From positions 1-16,913 of the forward strand of contig JAZSED010000042.1 of assembly GCA_045531495.1 (NCBI GenBank): a DNA stretch of 16,913 bases, given 5' to 3'. Under the pieces are notes generated by a model, which searched no databases, was not told where the DNA came from, and worked only from the letters and a program-made list of their open reading frames with translations. The stretch is from URNF01 sp045531495. GTDB lineage: Bacteria > Bacillota > Clostridia > Oscillospirales > Acutalibacteraceae. The position numbers and the translations under genes are program-made. Positions 1-6,738 of this stretch are shown here, in pieces. The stretch's first letter is position 1. Each line of letters opens with the position of its first letter.

Positions 1-772
1 ATGGTTACCTATCAGCAGCACGGGACACATTCTGCTGTTGGATGCCGTGTGGAAAATGGATGTAACGGCCGACTTTTTCGACGTGTTTAAGGTGGTTATC
101 CAACTTGGCTCGATTTTGGCCGTGGTGGTGTTGTATTTCCACAAACTTAATCCGTTTTCTCCCAAAAAATCCGAAACGGAGAAGAAGGGCACCTGGAACT
201 TGTGGGGCAAGGTGTTGGTAGCAAGTATTCCTGCGGCAATAGCAGGTTTGTTGCTCGATGACATTATCGACGAAAAGCTGTCGGTGCCTGTTGTGATTGC
301 GGTTGCGCTTATCCTGTACGGTATCGCATTTATCGTCACCGCCACCCGCAAACCACCCGTAAAGGTGAACGCCTTGTCAGAGCTTACCTACAAAAACGCG
401 TTGGCAATCGGCGCATTTCAGATGTTGGCGCTTATCCCCGGTACGTCCCGCTCGGGGTCTACCATCTTGGGTGCTACGTTGGTAGGCACTTCCCGTACCA
501 TTGCGGCGGAGTTTTCCTTCTTTATGGCGGTGCCTGTGATGTTGGGTGCCAGCGCGTTGAAAATTCTGAAATTCGTGATGGAAGGCCTTTCCTTTACAGC
601 GGATGAATGGATTGTACTCGCCGTAGCAACGGTGATTTCTTTCCTTGTATCACTTTTTGTGATTCGTGCGCTGATTCGTTTTGTGCAGAAGCACGACTTT
701 AAACCCTTTGGCTGGTATCGTATCGTACTCGGTGCGGTGGTACTGCTTTGTTTTGCCTTGGGTTGGCTCTAA
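1..772 (+). CDS. uppP: Undecaprenyl-diphosphatase UppP (BacA family), 5' truncated
   Basis: Integral membrane phosphatase that converts undecaprenyl diphosphate to undecaprenyl phosphate, recycling the lipid carrier for peptidoglycan and other wall polymers; overproduction gives bacitracin resistance in other bacteria. The first complete codon is at base 2 and reads WLPISSTGH, the conserved N-terminal active-site segment normally preceded by a Thr-Glu. The start codon and roughly 15-25 residues therefore lie before the window. The second family signature, PGTSRSGSTI, is at about bases 437-466. The rest is a series of hydrophobic helices (for example GSILAVVVLYF, VVIAVALILYGIAF, and the C-terminal VLGAVVLLCFALGWL), as expected for this polytopic family. 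It ends in TAA at 770-772, directly before a strong terminator, so it is the last gene of its transcript. Assignment to the family is very secure. Only the 5' end is unknown. Confidence 0.96.
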   Translation, partial: WLPISSTGHILLLDAVWKMDVTADFFDVFKVVIQLGSILAVVVLYFHKLNPFSPKKSETEKKGTWNLWGKVLVASIPAAIAGLLLDDIIDEKLSVPVVIAVALILYGIAFIVTATRKPPVKVNALSELTYKNALAIGAFQMLALIPGTSRSGSTILGATLVGTSRTIAAEFSFFMAVPVMLGASALKILKFVMEGLSFTADEWIVLAVATVISFLVSLFVIRALIRFVQKHDFKPFGWYRIVLGAVVLLCFALGWL

Positions 773-777
773 ATGTG

Positions 778-810
778 ATGCCCGATGCCGTTTTCGCATC
801 GGGCATTTTT
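778..810 (+). terminator. Rho-independent terminator after uppP
   Basis: A perfect 9-bp stem, GCCCGATGC (780-788) with GCATCGGGC (796-804), closes a 7-nt loop and can be extended by T779-A805 and A778-T806. It is followed by a T-run (806-810). It starts a few bases after the uppP stop codon. Confidence 0.9.
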
Positions 811-823
811 AGGATGTGAAAGA

Positions 824-2131
824 ATGAAAAGAATGCTTGCCGTCTTGTTGGCGGTTTTACTGTTGGCGGGTTGTACCGCGGTATCTCCCGACACGTCTGA
901 AGCGCCGCTGACAACCGTAACGTCAGCAGCCACAACCACCGTCGTTACTACTGTGCCTACCACGACTGTGCCGACCACGGTTACGCAACCGAGCGAGCGT
1001 GAACAGTTGTTGCTGTTGTTGACCGAAGGCCGTATGGCCACCATTTATGAAACAAGCTATAAAAGCATCTTTGAACGTATCCGTGAAAACGGGTTTATGA
1101 AGGAGTCGCTCACCGGCTTGTATCAAGGTGAGTACGTGCGTTCTATCGGTGCGTTGGCTATTTTAGCGGATAAAGTAGGGGAAACCGCCGCGGCTGGTAA
1201 AACACTCAAATTCGTTACCGACGTTATGAAACGAAAAAACCTCGCTTATGTGCCGTTTACCATTTCTGCGGACGGGAATACGGTGCGTACCGAGGATGAA
1301 CTTGACGGCAGAGCGCATTTTGTGCTTGGTTGGGCGTTGTATATACAAAAAAGCGGTGATGCCGCGTACTTTAATGACACGTATGCGTTGATGAAGCGCG
1401 AGGCGGATGCTTTTTGCAGTGATACGTACTTTTATGAGGATGTGGGATTGGTACGCAATCGCCGTTTGACACATACACGCATACACAACGGCAGTGACTA
1501 TCATGATGCATTTGATATACTGACCAACACTTTTACCGCCGCCGCACTTGAACAAATGATTACGGTGGCTAAAGCGGCGAGCAAAGACCAAGATGCGGTA
1601 TTGTGGCAGGAAACTTTACAAAAACTGCAAAAGGGTATAGCAGAAAACTTGACCCGTTCCGTAGACGGCAAAACGGTGTATTTAGAGCAGCGATATTATC
1701 AGGATAAGACCGCCGAAAACGGTGTCAGTTGGGTGTGCTTTGCACCGTTTGTAACGGGATATGGTGGTCTTGATGACGGAATACTGCAAAACACCGCTAC
1801 CTATGCACGCGATGTTCTGTGGAAAAACACCGCAAACGGTGGATACCTTGCGGTGGAAAGCAGTGCGGGTGGTACCGTTAAAAATTGGATACTCGGTAAG
1901 AGCGTCGGTTGGGATTTGACCGCTGCCGCAAGAGCAGGGGATACAGCACATATGGTGGATGCGCTGCGCTTTTTAGAAGCCAATCACAATGGAAATCTGT
2001 ATATGGAAAAAATGCAGCCAAGCGGTAATACGTGGAAAACCATAGATGCCGGCAATGCCGAGCAGGTGATATGGTTCTTGTATGGTATGGCCGCTGTGCG
2101 TGAAACGGTCGGCCTTTCCGCAAAGCCGTGA
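824..2131 (+). CDS. Putative lipoprotein with Thr-rich linker and (alpha/alpha) toroid, possible glycosidase-like domain
   Basis: A 435-residue predicted lipoprotein. Residues 1-16 are a signal peptide (MKRM, then a Leu/Ala/Val core) ending in the lipobox LLAG-C with Cys17 as the lipidation site, so the mature protein should be anchored on the outer face of the membrane. Residues about 28-58 are a Thr/Val/Pro linker. The rest (about 60-430) is helical and ends in a Trp-rich segment containing DAGNAEQVIWFLYG (408-421) after VGWDLTAAA (361-369). This arrangement recalls six-hairpin (alpha/alpha)6 glycosidases, but I cannot name a family or point to catalytic acids with certainty, so a glycan-related role is inference. 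The start at 824 is chosen over an in-frame ATG at 785, which lies inside the uppP terminator and would place 13 residues before the signal peptide; AGGA at 811-814 is a modest ribosome binding site. No good promoter was seen, so some read-through from uppP may be needed. Confidence 0.8.
   Translation: MKRMLAVLLAVLLLAGCTAVSPDTSEAPLTTVTSAATTTVVTTVPTTTVPTTVTQPSEREQLLLLLTEGRMATIYETSYKSIFERIRENGFMKESLTGLYQGEYVRSIGALAILADKVGETAAAGKTLKFVTDVMKRKNLAYVPFTISADGNTVRTEDELDGRAHFVLGWALYIQKSGDAAYFNDTYALMKREADAFCSDTYFYEDVGLVRNRRLTHTRIHNGSDYHDAFDILTNTFTAAALEQMITVAKAASKDQDAVLWQETLQKLQKGIAENLTRSVDGKTVYLEQRYYQDKTAENGVSWVCFAPFVTGYGGLDDGILQNTATYARDVLWKNTANGGYLAVESSAGGTVKNWILGKSVGWDLTAAARAGDTAHMVDALRFLEANHNGNLYMEKMQPSGNTWKTIDAGNAEQVIWFLYGMAAVRETVGLSAKP
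950..979 (+). repeat. 15-bp tandem duplication in the Thr-rich linker
   Basis: ACTGTGCCTACCACG (950-964) is followed immediately by ACTGTGCCGACCACG (965-979), with one mismatch. The repeat lies inside the lipoprotein gene and encodes part of the TVPTT-type linker. It is consistent with expansion of low-complexity linkers by slippage. Confidence 0.75.
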
Positions 2132-2134
2132 TAT

Positions 2135-2180
2135 AAACAGCATCTTTTGGTCTATACTATAGCCGAAAGGTGCTGTTTTT
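2135..2180 (+). terminator. Long hairpin with T-run, overlapping the next gene's ribosome binding site
   Basis: Bases 2135-2151 pair with 2162-2178 in a 17-bp stem (three G-T pairs, no mismatch), with a 10-nt loop. The T-run 2176-2180 directly abuts the ATG at 2181. It begins 3 nt after the lipoprotein stop and looks like a Rho-independent terminator. Its 3' arm contains GAAAGG (2165-2170), the only visible ribosome binding site of the following gene. It could therefore act as a terminator, as a translation-limiting structure, or as both. Confidence 0.75.
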
Positions 2181-2981
2181 ATGTTAAAACGGGGAAGCGA
2201 GTACATCAAAGGACACCGCGCCGAGCTGGTGATTATACAGTTTTTTATTGTGGCTTGTTGGCTGATACCGATAGCGATTGAACTGCTTTTGCGACGGTTT
2301 TTGCCCGCAACGGTGCGGTGGCAAAGCATTCTGCTGGTTGGCAGTTTCTTGTTAAACAGAATGTTGCTGGCACCTGCTCATACGGGGTATTATGCCTGTT
2401 GCCGACGTTTGGCGGCAGTGACAGCACCGACGGCAATGACAAGTGAAATTGAGGATTTACGGGAAGAATTGACCGCACCCACGTTGCTGTCTTGCTTTTT
2501 TCTTGACTATCGCCACCCCGTGAAAAGTATGAAATGGCAGCTGCGATATGACGCACTTCGTTTTGTTGTATTTGCTGTTTTTCTGTTTCCCTGTGTATTC
2601 TTTTGGGCGGTAGGTGCAAGGGAAGGGACGGTATTGCTGCAAGCGGTGTGCGCAGGTGGGGGCTTGCTTTGCGGTATAAGCGGTGCTTTTTGCGCCTGTT
2701 TGTTGCTGTTGCGCTTGCGGCCGATGCTGTACCGCCGTCCGCAATACGGTTCTTTTTGGGCACAGGTGGCTCAAGCTTTGAGAATATCGCACGGACAATC
2801 AACAAGGATGCTCCTTTTAAGAGTGAAGGTGTTTCCCTTTACACTCCTTTTTACGTTGCCGTTTTCTTGCTTTCGCGTGAGGCTGTGTGTGGAAGAGGCG
2901 GTTTTGTTTGCCAAACGGCCAAAGAAGGTGAAAAAGCGCAGGGAACGGATATTTCATACAAGAGTTTTGCGTGATGCTTGA
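2181..2981 (+). CDS. Integral membrane protein of unknown function (266 aa)
   Basis: I do not recognise a family. Hydrophobic segments are at about residues 14-37, 46-65, 127-146, 151-179 and, less clearly, 214-232, suggesting four or five membrane helices. The stretch between the second and third includes an acidic patch (SEIEDLREELT, 88-98). A basic segment follows the fourth helix (RLRPMLYRRP), and the C-terminus is strongly basic (KRPKKVKKRRER, 245-256), which by the positive-inside rule should be cytoplasmic. The ATG at 2181 is the first start, with GAAAGG 10 nt upstream sitting within the 3' arm of the preceding hairpin. The next gene begins 58 bp later with its own promoter. The general architecture is reminiscent of small clostridial membrane proteins of undefined function; no catalytic motif is visible. 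Confidence 0.7.
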   Translation: MLKRGSEYIKGHRAELVIIQFFIVACWLIPIAIELLLRRFLPATVRWQSILLVGSFLLNRMLLAPAHTGYYACCRRLAAVTAPTAMTSEIEDLREELTAPTLLSCFFLDYRHPVKSMKWQLRYDALRFVVFAVFLFPCVFFWAVGAREGTVLLQAVCAGGGLLCGISGAFCACLLLLRLRPMLYRRPQYGSFWAQVAQALRISHGQSTRMLLLRVKVFPFTLLFTLPFSCFRVRLCVEEAVLFAKRPKKVKKRRERIFHTRVLRDA

Positions 2982-3006
2982 TTTTTGCGGCGATATGATG
3001 TATACT
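2978..3006 (+). promoter_or_regulatory. Sigma-A-type promoter for the 175-aa membrane protein gene
   Basis: TTGATT (2978-2983), a 17-nt spacer and TATACT (3001-3006) give a good vegetative promoter, with transcription expected from about 3013. The -35 box overlaps the stop codon of the upstream gene, so the downstream gene can be expressed independently of it. Confidence 0.65.
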
Positions 3007-3039
3007 GTTTGGGATAAGTCATTCCGTATGGAGGTAGCT

Positions 3040-3567
3040 ATGGCATTACGAAAGGAACGTCCCGAGGCGTTGGAACTGTACCGAAAAATGTTGGTGGTTT
3101 TTGCAGGCGTTGCCGCACTGATACCCGCTCTTTTGAATATGGGTTCTTTTGTGTTACCGTTGTTAGCGGCGGTTTTGGTGTGTGTACCGGCACTGTGGTG
3201 GAAATATACCTTGGCACGTGTGGCTACGAGGGCATATTGCATTACGCTTGCGGCTGTTATCCCCGTTTTGTGCGTAGTGGTAGCGTGTATGGGACATTTC
3301 CATACAGAATATTTTGCACTGCTGTCCTTTGTGGCGGTGGTGTTGCCCGCGGCGGCGATTGCGGCGGGTCATAACGCGAAAATCGATATTGTCATTATAC
3401 GTGTGTTGTCGTTGGTAAACGTTGTTTCCTGTGGCCTGATTATCGCGTATGTCATAGAGACGAAATATTGGATGAAAAGTGTACTTCTGGGCGCTGTGGC
3501 GTTGGTGGTATTCGTGTTGTCTATTATGATTTGCCCTCCTGTAGGTAAAAAACGAGAAGAAAAATAA
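3040..3567 (+). CDS. Small polytopic membrane protein of unknown function (175 aa)
   Basis: No family recognised. After a short charged N-terminus (MALRKERPEALELYRK) there are about six hydrophobic helices, at roughly residues 17-34, 36-53, 66-84, 90-108, 115-138 and 147-165, followed by a basic tail (GKKREEK). The open frame extends upstream to a GTG at 2971. The ATG at 3040 is preferred because GGAGG (3030-3034) lies 5 nt before it and because the predicted promoter's start site, near 3013, falls after the upstream candidates. The gene is followed 3 nt later by a terminator shared with the convergent regulator gene. The role is unknown; pairing with the neighbouring membrane protein is only positional. 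Confidence 0.72.
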   Translation: MALRKERPEALELYRKMLVVFAGVAALIPALLNMGSFVLPLLAAVLVCVPALWWKYTLARVATRAYCITLAAVIPVLCVVVACMGHFHTEYFALLSFVAVVLPAAAIAAGHNAKIDIVIIRVLSLVNVVSCGLIIAYVIETKYWMKSVLLGAVALVVFVLSIMICPPVGKKREEK

Positions 3568-3591
3568 AAAACTGCCCGAAGGCAGTTTTTT
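3566..3591. terminator. Bidirectional Rho-independent terminator between convergent genes
   Basis: AACTGCC (3570-3576) and GGCAGTT (3581-3587) close a CGAA loop, flanked by an A-run on the left and a T-run on the right. Read on the minus strand the loop is TTCG closed by C-G, the very stable UUCG tetraloop class, and the A-run becomes the U-tract. It can stop both the membrane-protein transcript and the regulator transcript. Confidence 0.88.
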
Positions 3592-3601
3592 TATGTACAT
3601 A

Positions 3602-4294
3602 TCAGTTGTTTTGTATGTGACCTTCCGCGTTGCGGAGAAGGTTGAGCAGAGAGGTGGCAAACATCGGATACTGCCTGGCAATATCATCGGGCAGTATGTT
3701 AGGCAGGTTTTCTGCTTTGACACCCTCTAAACCGTTAATGGCTTTACCGCGTGCCAATTCGCCGCTGCGGGCAATACACTTACTGATTTCACCGATGGCC
3801 GCCGATTGGAACAGATACTTGTCCACCGAAAACATCGCTGACGGATTTTTGGGATTGGCGGCATAAATCTGGCGGAACAGCGCGTATACCGTCATAGTCA
3901 GTGCTTCGGACACATCAGCGGTCAGCGCTTTGTTGTTGCAGGTCTGTAACATATCGAAAAGAATATGCAGCGAGTTGATGACCAGCTTTTTATTAAGAAC
4001 GGGTAAAACACCGCCGCGCATACGACTGTCCTGAATGGCGGGGTCGTTGTCGGGAATGTCCTCTACTGCAATCATGGTACCGCTCTTATCGGCGGTACGG
4101 CCGAGAAGGTAGTCACAGGACACACCGTAGTAATCCGCAGTACGCACGACAAAGTCGAGACCGCACTCGCGAATGCCCTTTTCATAATGTGAAAGCAAAG
4201 CCTGCGAAACACCGAGGTCTGCGGCGGCTTTCTTTTGGCTGATTCCCTGCTCTTTACGCAAAAGCGTAATCATACGGGGAAAGGTGTTGTTCAT
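3602..4294 (-). CDS. XRE-family helix-turn-helix regulator with an uncharacterised C-terminal domain
   Basis: Predicted DNA-binding transcriptional regulator, 230 aa. Residues about 7-66 form a Cro/C1-type HTH: MITLLRKEQGISQKKAAADL, then GVSQALLSHYEKG as recognition helix region, then the typical LDFVVRTADYYGVSCDYLLGRT ending. Residues 95-225 are a mostly helical C-terminal region without a recognised motif; it may bind a ligand or dimerise. The ATG at 4294 is preceded on the minus strand by AAAGAGGT. A near-consensus promoter (4350-4378) lies upstream, with a palindrome overlapping its -35 box, which would suit autorepression. The gene is divergent from the histidine phosphatase and convergent with the small membrane protein gene. 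What it regulates cannot be read from the sequence; the divergent neighbour is the simplest candidate. Confidence 0.87.
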   Translation of the reverse strand: MNNTFPRMITLLRKEQGISQKKAAADLGVSQALLSHYEKGIRECGLDFVVRTADYYGVSCDYLLGRTADKSGTMIAVEDIPDNDPAIQDSRMRGGVLPVLNKKLVINSLHILFDMLQTCNNKALTADVSEALTMTVYALFRQIYAANPKNPSAMFSVDKYLFQSAAIGEISKCIARSGELARGKAINGLEGVKAENLPNILPDDIARQYPMFATSLLNLLRNAEGHIQNN

Positions 4295-4311
4295 ACGAAT
4301 ACCTCTTTCAT

Positions 4312-4325
4312 CGGGTGTAAACCCG
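4312..4325 (-). other. Small hairpin in the regulator's 5' leader
   Basis: CGGGT (4312-4316) and ACCCG (4321-4325) form a 5-bp stem with a 4-nt loop, lying between the predicted transcription start and the ribosome binding site of the XRE gene. It may affect mRNA stability or translation, but it is short and could be incidental. Confidence 0.35.
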
Positions 4326-4349
4326 TCGAATTTTACGGAGCGTTTAATT

Positions 4350-4378
4350 ATTATATACCAAATGTTACAATTTGTAAA
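4350..4378 (-). promoter_or_regulatory. Near-consensus sigma-A promoter of the XRE regulator
   Basis: On the minus strand the sequence reads TTTACA (4378-4373), a 17-nt spacer, then a perfect TATAAT (4355-4350). This predicts transcription from about 4343 and a leader of roughly 50 nt. Confidence 0.75.
4365..4377. promoter_or_regulatory. Palindromic operator candidate TTACAA-T-TTGTAA
   Basis: A perfect 6-bp inverted repeat around a single central T overlaps the -35 box of the XRE promoter. A second, related inverted repeat, AATTG-CAA-CAATT (4385-4397), lies next to it, just before the phosphatase ribosome binding site. The position fits autoregulation by the XRE protein and co-control of the divergent gene; binding is inferred only from location and symmetry. 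Confidence 0.45.
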
Positions 4379-4411
4379 CCGTCAAATTGCAACAATTAGG
4401 AGGAAATTTTG

Positions 4412-5026
4412 ATGAAAACTTACAAAATCCATCTAATTCGGCACGGAAAAACCGCCGCGAACACCGAGGGACGGTATATCGGGCGTACCGATTTGCCGTT
4501 GTCACCCGAGGGCTTTAAGGAATTGTTGGATATGAAGGTCAATATGGTGTACCCCGGCGCCGCGCGTTTTTATTCCGCGCCGCTGACCCGCTGTAAACAG
4601 ACGATGGAAGTGCTGTATCCCGGAGTGCAGGTAAAAACTGTTGAAGGACTTACCGAATGTGATTTCGGTGAATGGGAAAATAAAAGTATCGCACAGTTGA
4701 AAAACGATACGGCGTTTGCGGAATGGATGGAAGGCACGGCGGGAGAGATACCCGGCGGCGAATCTACCAAAGAATTCGGAGAACGTGTGTGTGCGGCATT
4801 TGAAGCGGTGGTGGATGACCTGCTGCGTTCAGGGGAAACCGAAGCGGTGGTGTGTACCCACGGCGGTGTTATTATGATGCTGATGATGACCTACGCTTTG
4901 CCGAAATTGTCGATGGGCGACTGTGTCGTGAACCCCGGCAACGGTTTTACCTTGCGTATTACGCCGTCGCTGTGGATGCGTGAGCCGGTGGCGGAAGCGC
5001 TGTGTATGATTCCTTGGGAAAAATAA
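4412..5026 (+). CDS. Histidine phosphatase family protein (phosphoglycerate mutase/CobC-like)
   Basis: A 204-residue histidine phosphatase (2H-phosphatase superfamily, branch 1), expected to hydrolyse phosphomonoesters through a phosphohistidine. The catalytic set is complete: the RHG motif with His11 (HLIRHGKTAANTEGRY), Arg60 (SAPLTRCKQT), the acid Glu82 in ECDFGEWE, and the second histidine His150 in CTHGG. The length and the ECDFGEWE segment resemble alpha-ribazole phosphatase (CobC) and related small clostridial enzymes, but no cobalamin gene is nearby, so the substrate is left open. ATG 4412 has an excellent AGGAGG (4398-4403) 8 nt upstream; an in-frame TTG directly before it is not used. 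A weak possible promoter, TTTACG (4333-4338) with TATACC 16 nt later, is seen in the divergent intergenic region. The gene stands alone, ending at a strong terminator. Confidence 0.9.
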   Translation: MKTYKIHLIRHGKTAANTEGRYIGRTDLPLSPEGFKELLDMKVNMVYPGAARFYSAPLTRCKQTMEVLYPGVQVKTVEGLTECDFGEWENKSIAQLKNDTAFAEWMEGTAGEIPGGESTKEFGERVCAAFEAVVDDLLRSGETEAVVCTHGGVIMMLMMTYALPKLSMGDCVVNPGNGFTLRITPSLWMREPVAEALCMIPWEK

Positions 5027-5067
5027 AGCAAAAGCTTGGGACGCAGTCCCAAGCTTTTGCTTTTTTT
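5027..5067. terminator. Strong bidirectional terminator
   Basis: A perfect 16-bp stem (5027-5042 with 5046-5061) has a 3-nt GCA loop and is followed by a T-run to 5067. The reverse strand also ends in a U-rich tract. It separates the convergent histidine phosphatase and CinA-sortase genes. The T-run overlaps the last bases of the minus-strand gene's stop region. Confidence 0.92.
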
Positions 5068-6706
5068 ATTCAGTACTTTGTGTTTCTTGCGTAACAGTGG
5101 TTGTTGCTTCGGTTACCGTGTCGGTGGCTGTGGTGGTGACATCTGTAAACGATGCATTTTGGGTGGTGTCGGTAGTAGTCACCGCAGTATCCGAGGTTTG
5201 CGTAACAGTGGTTGACGACTCTGTTTTTTCGGCGGCGGTGGTTCCCGTTGTGCGTTTGGTAGTCGTGTTATTACGATGCAGGTATACCCATTTGCGCGGC
5301 ATTAGGACGGTTGTGTTGCGGAAAACCTGCATTTCTGCGGCAGTATTTTCTCCTTCACGTAACCGCTTACAAGCGACAAGCAAAACCGCACCCTCAAAGC
5401 CGTATTCTTCTTCGGCTTGTGTTACCAATAACAATACATCGTCCTGTGCGCTCACGGTAATGTCTGTTTTAAAAAGAGAACGTTTTTCGATGTTGGCAAT
5501 ATACTGTGTAAATGCAGCATCGTTTTCAAAAGACGTTTGGCTGTAATCAAACGCATTGATTTCGTTGGGGTCGAGCACCATGACACCGAAGACGACCCAT
5601 TTGTTAGCGGTATATAAGGTGCTCATGTCCACAATGGGGTGTTGCTTGAAGAAATCGATTGTTCGGTAGGACGTGAGTTCCGAAAACATCTGTCCGTCGT
5701 TTGTGTTGTTGCCGTACACAATCAACACCTTGTTGTGTGCGGCGGCGGACATTAAGTTGTTTTGCTTGTGAAAGAACGGTGCACCGTACACCGAGTATTC
5801 CTGACGGAAGTTGTGGGTGGCGTAGTAATCGCTGCCCGCATTTTTCATAACGGGATAATTGATGGCGGTACCGTCCACACGCAGCCATCCGCCGATATCT
5901 GCATTTTGCACATACAGCGAGTTGAAGCGCGAAAGCATTTCCTTGCTTTCGGTGTACTCCTCTTGCTCGTCCACGTACATATTTTGCAAATCACCGTACA
6001 GGGATTTGTTGCCGGAAAGTGTTGCAAGACGGTAAAACCCATATCCGCCCGCCAAAAGTAAACACAAAGATCCCAGCCAGCAAACGGTTTTCAAAATCCG
6101 TTCCTTGGCAGAGTCGCCTTTCCAGGGCAACAGAACAGATAAAAAGCGGCGGCGCGGTTTTACCGGTGTGGACGGAATAACAATATCCTGTGCCGCAAGC
6201 GGAGAAAGCGGTAAGCTTCCCGCATTGAGGGTAGGATACGCGTCCGCGTACGCCGCGATCATTTCCAGAGCGGTGTTGACCGCATTTTGGCGGATGTTTT
6301 CCCTTAAAAGAGAGGGGGCAGGGGAAAGCTCCTGCAGCCACACACGTGTTTCGGTGGCGAGGGCGATATGTACTCTGCCGACAGGCTTTCCTTCGGTTTC
6401 GTTTGGCCCTGCGACCCCTGTAATGGAGACGCCGATACTGCTGTTTGCAAGCTTGCGTACGCCGCTTGCCATTGCAGCGGCGGTCTGAGCACTTACGGTG
6501 CCGTGTTGTTCCAGAACATCTGCGGGTACGCCCAAGACACGGTGCTTAATTTCTGCGGAATATGCGGAAACACCGCATCCGAACACGGAAGATGCTCCCG
6601 AAACAGCGGTTATGGCAGCGGACAGCAGACCTGCCGTACAGGATTCTGCTGTCGCAACGGTCAATTGTTTTTCTTGTAAAAGGGAAACAACTTGCTGGGC
6701 GGTCAT
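5066..6706 (-). CDS. Fusion of CinA C-terminal (PncC-like) domain, one TM helix and a catalytically degenerate class B sortase
   Basis: A 546-residue fusion. Residues 1-155 are a CinA C-terminal domain (family activity: nicotinamide mononucleotide deamidation in pyridine-nucleotide salvage), with TAESCTAG (19-26), GVSAYSAEIKHRVLGV (45-60) and ITGVAGP (95-101) followed by KPVG (107-110). A Pro-rich linker leads to a membrane helix (about 204-228) preceded by basic residues, placing CinA inside and the rest outside. Residues about 250-455 match the sortase B fold of the upstream sortase (DIGGWLRVDGTAINYPVM, APFFHKQN, KVLIVYG). However, the catalytic His position is Asn333 (YGNN for YGHN), the Cys position is Gln430 (LVTQ for LSTC) and the Arg position is Ala440 (EGAV for DGRL). 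A Thr-rich tail follows (480-546). ATG 6706 is chosen because GAGGTG (minus strand, 6717-6712) lies 5 nt upstream and the CinA homology begins there; the longer frame extends into thiI. It starts 32 nt after thiI and is the last gene of the operon. Confidence 0.88.
   Translation of the reverse strand: MTAQQVVSLLQEKQLTVATAESCTAGLLSAAITAVSGASSVFGCGVSAYSAEIKHRVLGVPADVLEQHGTVSAQTAAAMASGVRKLANSSIGVSITGVAGPNETEGKPVGRVHIALATETRVWLQELSPAPSLLRENIRQNAVNTALEMIAAYADAYPTLNAGSLPLSPLAAQDIVIPSTPVKPRRRFLSVLLPWKGDSAKERILKTVCWLGSLCLLLAGGYGFYRLATLSGNKSLYGDLQNMYVDEQEEYTESKEMLSRFNSLYVQNADIGGWLRVDGTAINYPVMKNAGSDYYATHNFRQEYSVYGAPFFHKQNNLMSAAAHNKVLIVYGNNTNDGQMFSELTSYRTIDFFKQHPIVDMSTLYTANKWVVFGVMVLDPNEINAFDYSQTSFENDAAFTQYIANIEKRSLFKTDITVSAQDDVLLLVTQAEEEYGFEGAVLLVACKRLREGENTAAEMQVFRNTTVLMPRKWVYLHRNNTTTKRTTGTTAAEKTESSTTVTQTSDTAVTTTDTTQNASFTDVTTTATDTVTEATTTVTQETQSTE
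5087..5214 (-). repeat. 17-bp direct repeat within the Thr-rich tail of the CinA-sortase gene
   Basis: TTGCGTAACAGTGGTTG occurs at 5087-5103 and again at 5198-5214. On the coding (minus) strand both copies encode TTVTQ in the low-complexity C-terminal tail. The region between is also Thr-rich, so the pair probably reflects repeat expansion rather than a mobile element. Confidence 0.7.
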
Positions 6707-6738
6707 ACTGTCACCTCTTTTCCTGCGGGAATGTTGAT

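Noticed and set aside
785..823. Upstream in-frame ATG at 785 as start of the lipoprotein
   Set aside because: It lies inside the uppP terminator stem, has no ribosome binding site, and would put 13 polar residues before a perfect lipoprotein signal peptide.
2153..2158. TATACT in the hairpin loop as a -10 box for the 266-aa membrane protein gene
   Set aside because: No -35-like hexamer occurs 16-18 nt upstream, so it is weak evidence beside the clear hairpin.
5097..5546. Val-rich plus-strand open frame over the CinA-sortase tail
   Set aside because: The Val/Ser run is the complement of the Thr/Ala tail codons; the minus strand carries the sortase fold and membrane helix in frame.
5400..5780. 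Sequencing error or frameshift explaining the lost sortase catalytic residues
   Set aside because: The frame is continuous through both sites, flanking residues align with the intact sister sortase, and the three changes are separate substitutions about 10-100 residues apart.
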